NCBI GenBank assembly: GCA_963737225.1
Contig: CAVTSA010000013.1
Span: 62,001 to 126,000, forward strand
DNA length: 64,000 nucleotides
Origin: CAVTSA01 sp963737225
GTDB lineage: Bacteria; Chloroflexota; Dormibacteria; Dormibacterales; Dormibacteraceae
Direction of reading: 5' to 3'
How positions within the stretch are numbered: position 1 is the stretch's first letter; each line of letters opens with the position of its first letter. Of the stretch, positions 61,155-64,000 are shown one piece after another. A program made the position numbers and the translations under genes. Below the pieces are notes generated by a model, which ran no database searches, had not been told where the DNA came from, and saw only the letters and a list, made by a program, of their open reading frames with translations.

Positions 61155-62482
61155 TTGCGTGGTTACGTGGCGTCGACCGGCGGTTGCCCAGGGCTGGCGA
61201 TAGGGCGGGTGTCCTCTCTCACCTGGATCATCTGGCAGATCCAACGAGGTCACCGGCTTATGCGGTCAGCGCCGCCTCCAGGTTGGCCATCCGAGTCAGG
61301 TTGTAGGCCGCCGCGGTCAACTCTGCCCAGAGTTGGTTGCGGGCCCTCCCCAGGTATCTCAGCTTCCGACCTCCACCCACCGTCTTGATCCAGCCGAAGA
61401 TCTCTTCCACGCGCTTTCGAGCTCGCTGGCTCACCGCGTACCCGGAAGGGGTCGTGGTACGTCTGTCGATCGCGCTCCGGTGGGTCGGGTTGTCGTTCTG
61501 CGCGACGTGCGGCGTCACCTTCAGCGCTCGACACTGGCGAACGAAGTCGCGGGTGTCATACCCCTTGTCTGCCCCCACCGTGCTCCGTCCCGCCCGCCTG
61601 CGGTAACCGCCCAGGAGCTTGATCGCAACCTCTCGTTCAGCGCGACCGTTCGCCTCACTGATCTCGATATCGACCACCAGGCCGTTGCGGTTCTCCATCA
61701 GCACGTGCCCTGAGTAGGAGAGCTTGGCCGGACCGTTGTCACCCTTCTTGGCAAGCCTCGCCTCAGGGTCGGGGGTCGATTCGTGCGTCTGGTTGGACCG
61801 CTTCTCACCATGAAAGTCGACTTCCGGGTTTCGCCCGCTTCCGCCACCACCTCCACGGCGACCCCCACGAGGCTTGCGCTGACCGCCCAGGTTGGGCTTC
61901 GGTTTGAAGCTCTTCAACGATGCCCAGGACTCCAGCAAGGTGCCGTCCACGGTGAAGTGCTCGCTCGAGAGCAGCCGCCGGCTCTCTGCCTCCTGGAGCA
62001 CGGCCGCGAAGAACAGCCTGGTCACCCGCTGACGGAGCAGGCGCTTGCGGTTCTTGCTGAAGCTGGTGGGGCTGAACGCGGGCTCCTGCACATTCATCCC
62101 CAGGAACCACTTGAAGAGCAGGTTGTACTGGAGTTGCTCGCACAACTGGCGTTCGGAGCGAATCGAGTAGAGCGCCATCAGCAAGCTTGCCTTCAGCAGT
62201 CGCTCGGGCGGAATCGAGGGCCGACCGATCTCCACGTACATCGAGGCGAAGGCCGGCTCCAGCCGCACCAACGCCGACTCCACCACCGGCCGCACGCGCC
62301 GGATCGGGTGGCCTTGGGGAATCAGCTCCCCGGCGTCGGCTACCGCGAGCATGGTCATCTGCTGGGCGTTGCTGCCGCGCATGCTGGAGTTCCTCGAGGT
62401 CGTTGGCTTGGACGCTGGCCCCGAGTCTAGTCACGCTCGACCCTAACCGCGCCCTCCCGGTCAGCCGTTTTTCAGCATCCTG
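61082..62482 (-). mobile_element. IS5-family-type insertion sequence, 1,401 bp
   Basis: Bounded by near-identical inverted repeats: CAGGGTGCTGAAGAAGCC on the left and, reversed, CAGGATGCTGAAAAACGG on the right. Each side carries the 4-bp TTAG (61078-61081 and 62483-62486), the YTAR-type target duplication expected of IS5 relatives. It interrupts a P-loop kinase gene about eight codons from its start. Confidence 0.9.
61258..62382 (-). CDS. IS5 family transposase
   Basis: 374 residues. DDE residues are visible as FTVDGTLLESWASLK (Asp), TVGADKGYDTRDFV (Asp) and ARKRVEEIFGWIKTVGG (Glu). N-terminal RRVRPVVESALVRLEPAFASMYVEIGRPSIPPERLLKA is the usual start of this group. Complete, presumably active. 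Confidence 0.95.
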   Translation of the reverse strand: MRGSNAQQMTMLAVADAGELIPQGHPIRRVRPVVESALVRLEPAFASMYVEIGRPSIPPERLLKASLLMALYSIRSERQLCEQLQYNLLFKWFLGMNVQEPAFSPTSFSKNRKRLLRQRVTRLFFAAVLQEAESRRLLSSEHFTVDGTLLESWASLKSFKPKPNLGGQRKPRGGRRGGGGGSGRNPEVDFHGEKRSNQTHESTPDPEARLAKKGDNGPAKLSYSGHVLMENRNGLVVDIEISEANGRAEREVAIKLLGGYRRRAGRSTVGADKGYDTRDFVRQCRALKVTPHVAQNDNPTHRSAIDRRTTTPSGYAVSQRARKRVEEIFGWIKTVGGGRKLRYLGRARNQLWAELTAAAYNLTRMANLEAALTA

Positions 62483-62507
62483 TTAGGGGATGGTGGCTTC
62501 GCAACAC

Positions 62508-62678
62508 TCACGGTGCGACCAGCATGCTCCGGACGTGGTTGGCGACATGCTCATTGGCGCCTCCCACGGGCACGAAACGGGCGTCGGCAACGTTGCCCCA
62601 TTGCGCGGTGCTGCCGCTTAAGAGTACGGAAAGAATACGTGGCCCAGTTGGACTAAGACCTGTGTTCCAAATGTATGA
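62508..62678 (-). pseudogene. C-terminal remnant of an unknown gene ahead of the split kinase
   Basis: 56 codons without a start: YIWNTGLSPTGPRILSVLL, GSTAQWGNVADARFVPVGG and ANEHVANHVRSMLVAP, ending with TGA that abuts the original GTG start of the kinase. It looks protein-like but lacks a 5' end and overlaps the first codon of the TSUP gene on the other strand. Family unknown. Confidence 0.35.
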
Positions 62679-63640
62679 TCAAGTGGCGGATGAATCTCGA
62701 TCTCAACCCCTATCTCGTCCTGGGCAGCGCGGTGGTGGGTTTGCTCGTCGGCGTCACTGGCGCCGGCGGGGGAGCCCTGATGACCCCAATGCTGGTCCTG
62801 CTGTTCGGCGTGAAGCCATCCTCGGCCATATCAAGCGACCTGGTCGCAGCGGTGGTGATGCGACCGGTCGGTGCCGCGGTGCACCTTCGCAAGGGCACGG
62901 TGAACCTACGCCTGGTCGGCTTCATGGCGCTCGGCTCCGTGCCGGCGGCGTTCGGCGGTGCTTACCTGCTGAGCCGCTTCGGCAACGGCCCGTCGGCGGA
63001 GAAGCACGTCGAGATAGCCCTGGGCGGAGCGCTGTTGGTCGGGGTCGCCGCGATGGTCCTGCGCTACGTGATGGACCGCAGGTCGGGAGTTGGGCGTGAC
63101 GACGTCATCACCCAGGTCAAGGTCCGGCCGTGGCTGACCGTCCTTATCGGGATGGTGGGCGGCCTGATCGTGGGCATGACGTCGGTCGGTGCGGGCTCGC
63201 TGATGATCGTGCTGCTGATGTTTGTCTACTCGCGACTCGGCGCCTCGCAACTGGTGGGTACGGACCTGACTCAGGCGGTGCCGGTCACCCTGGCCGCAGC
63301 GCTGGGTGCCCTGGCCTTTGGGCATGTCGAATTTGGCGTAACGGCGTCGATCATCATCGGTAGCGTCCCTGCGGTCCTGGTCGGCGCGATCCTGTCATCA
63401 AGGGCGCCAGACCGCTACGTGAGGCCGGTCATCGCGTTCGTCATCCTCGCCTCGGGCCTGAAGTACGTCGGAGTAGGCACCACGGCGCTGGCATGGATCC
63501 TCGCGGTGGTGGTGTTGGCGGCCGGCGGGTACTGGCTGGTGCAGGCAAAGGTCTGGCGGAGCGGCTCGCAGCTCGCACGGGTTCTCTCGGGCCGAAACCT
63601 GTTGGACCAGGGGAACGCAGAGCAGGGTGGTCCTACCTAA
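62675..63640 (+). CDS. TSUP family permease (TauE/SafE-like)
   Basis: 321 residues with eight or so helices. Repeated VGLLVGVTGAGGGALMTPMLVLLFGVKPSSAISSDLVAA and GGLIVGMTSVGAGSLMIVLLMFVYSRLGASQLVGTDLTQA mark the two halves of TSUP permeases, which export sulfite, sulfonates or other anions. Start 62675, or 62690 (MNLDLNP). Downstream lies a phosphate transporter. Confidence 0.9.
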   Translation: MIKWRMNLDLNPYLVLGSAVVGLLVGVTGAGGGALMTPMLVLLFGVKPSSAISSDLVAAVVMRPVGAAVHLRKGTVNLRLVGFMALGSVPAAFGGAYLLSRFGNGPSAEKHVEIALGGALLVGVAAMVLRYVMDRRSGVGRDDVITQVKVRPWLTVLIGMVGGLIVGMTSVGAGSLMIVLLMFVYSRLGASQLVGTDLTQAVPVTLAAALGALAFGHVEFGVTASIIIGSVPAVLVGAILSSRAPDRYVRPVIAFVILASGLKYVGVGTTALAWILAVVVLAAGGYWLVQAKVWRSGSQLARVLSGRNLLDQGNAEQGGPT

Positions 63641-63660
63641 CCAGCCCATAACCTGTCCGT

Positions 63661-63686
63661 TACCTTCCCTTAATTAAGGAAAGGTA
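63661..63686. promoter_or_regulatory. 26-bp near-perfect palindrome before the PiT gene
   Basis: TACCTTCCCTTAA followed by its reverse complement with one mismatch (12 of 13 pairs), centred on the TTAATTAA at 63670-63677. It sits between the TSUP stop and the PiT start. It could be an operator (for example a Pho-type or other dimeric regulator) or the terminator of TSUP; the central AT makes an operator more likely. Confidence 0.6.
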
Positions 63687-63698
63687 ATGTGATGCGCC

Positions 63699-64000
63699 GT
63701 GAGCGTCACCCTGATCACCGTGATCTTGGTCGTGGCCACCGCCCTTGCATTCGACTTCACCAACGGTTTTCACGACACCGCCAACGCGATGGCGACCTCG
63801 GTCGCGACCAAGGCGCTCCCGCCGCGGGTCGCGGTGCTGGTTTCGGCGGTCCTCAACACGGCCGGAGCCTTCCTCTCGCTTGCGGTCGCGACCACGATCG
63901 TGAAAGGCATCGTCGACTCGCATGTCATCACGGTTGAGACGGTGCTTGCCGGGCTGGTGGGAGCCATTATTTGGAACCTGGTCACCTGGTATTTCGGGCT
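63699..64000 (+). CDS. PiT family inorganic phosphate transporter, N-terminal part
   Basis: Runs off the window. From GTG 63699: VATALAFDFTNGFHDTANAMATSVATKALPPRVAV, the diagnostic Pit signature (GxNDxANA), then helices to WNLVTWYFG. Low-affinity phosphate/metal-phosphate uptake. Adjacent to a TSUP permease, an unusual pairing. Confidence 0.92.
   Translation, partial: MSVTLITVILVVATALAFDFTNGFHDTANAMATSVATKALPPRVAVLVSAVLNTAGAFLSLAVATTIVKGIVDSHVITVETVLAGLVGAIIWNLVTWYFG

Overview
The window is a GC-rich bacterial chromosome segment. Heme is made by the C5 route (hemA, hemL) and the cluster carries a HemQ-type coproheme decarboxylase. There is also a ClgR-like regulator overlapping clpP, a UPF0182 membrane protein next to orn, and a tRNA-Leu with an encoded CCA end. 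Together these point to a Gram-positive-type Terrabacteria lineage (Actinomycetota, Chloroflexota or Dormibacterota-like). Gene content alone does not let me choose between them.

Layout. 1-4.1 kb: end of an acyltransferase-3-like membrane protein, OsmC, a PlsC-type acyltransferase, a methyltransferase and glutamate dehydrogenase. 4.3-11.3 kb: heme cluster hemH-hemA-hemC-hemB-hemQ-hemL-hemE, all forward and tightly packed; hemA is frameshifted and hemD is absent. 11.3-16.6 kb: a flavin-binding protein, an enolase-superfamily/RraA pair bracketed by related palindromes, a nitroreductase, a stand-alone phage-prohead-protease-like domain, and a double-domain ThyX relative. 17.3-25 kb: methyltransferase, GNAT, FAD oxidoreductase, clgR-clpP, UPF0182, orn. 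25-34 kb: thiolase, class V aminotransferase, a reverse operon (P-loop kinase, 3-methyladenine glycosylase, FMN 2-hydroxyacid oxidase, D-2-hydroxyacid dehydrogenase), DEAD-box helicase, AlkA-like glycosylase. 33-39.6 kb: frameshifted BadF-type kinase, PHP phosphoesterase, frameshifted glycosyltransferase, D-glutamate-cyclase-like protein, PrsW protease. 39.6-41.2 kb: an IS110 element with a probable bridge-RNA leader, then tRNA-Leu(CAG). 41-47 kb: acyl-CoA ligase, second PHP protein, HAD, FGGY kinase, small flavin-binding and GyrI-like proteins.

47-49.4 kb is a gene graveyard: a frameshifted membrane protein, a truncated MMPL exporter and a decayed ParB-like gene. 49.8-56.1 kb is an accessory block (TetR/MFS pair, hydrolase, P-loop kinase, DedA-ArsR fusion) lying between two 88%-identical 60-bp repeats. 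56-59.3 kb is a signalling island: a double-domain KaiC-like ATPase, a MerR-HTH/receiver fusion, a small unknown protein and a lone receiver. 59.5-64 kb: an S51-type peptidase, a P-loop kinase whose 5' end was interrupted by a 1,401-bp IS5-type element with a TTAG target duplication, a TSUP permease and the start of a PiT phosphate transporter.

The most unusual signal is not a gene. At six intergenic or gene-edge loci there are two copies of a palindrome whose centres lie 42 bp apart (about four helical turns). The palindrome sequence differs from locus to locus; only the two loci near 50 and 56 kb share one. At least five genes or gene remnants carry single-base frame disruptions in GC-rich tracts. 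Either the assembly has indel errors or decay is widespread; the sequence alone cannot decide.
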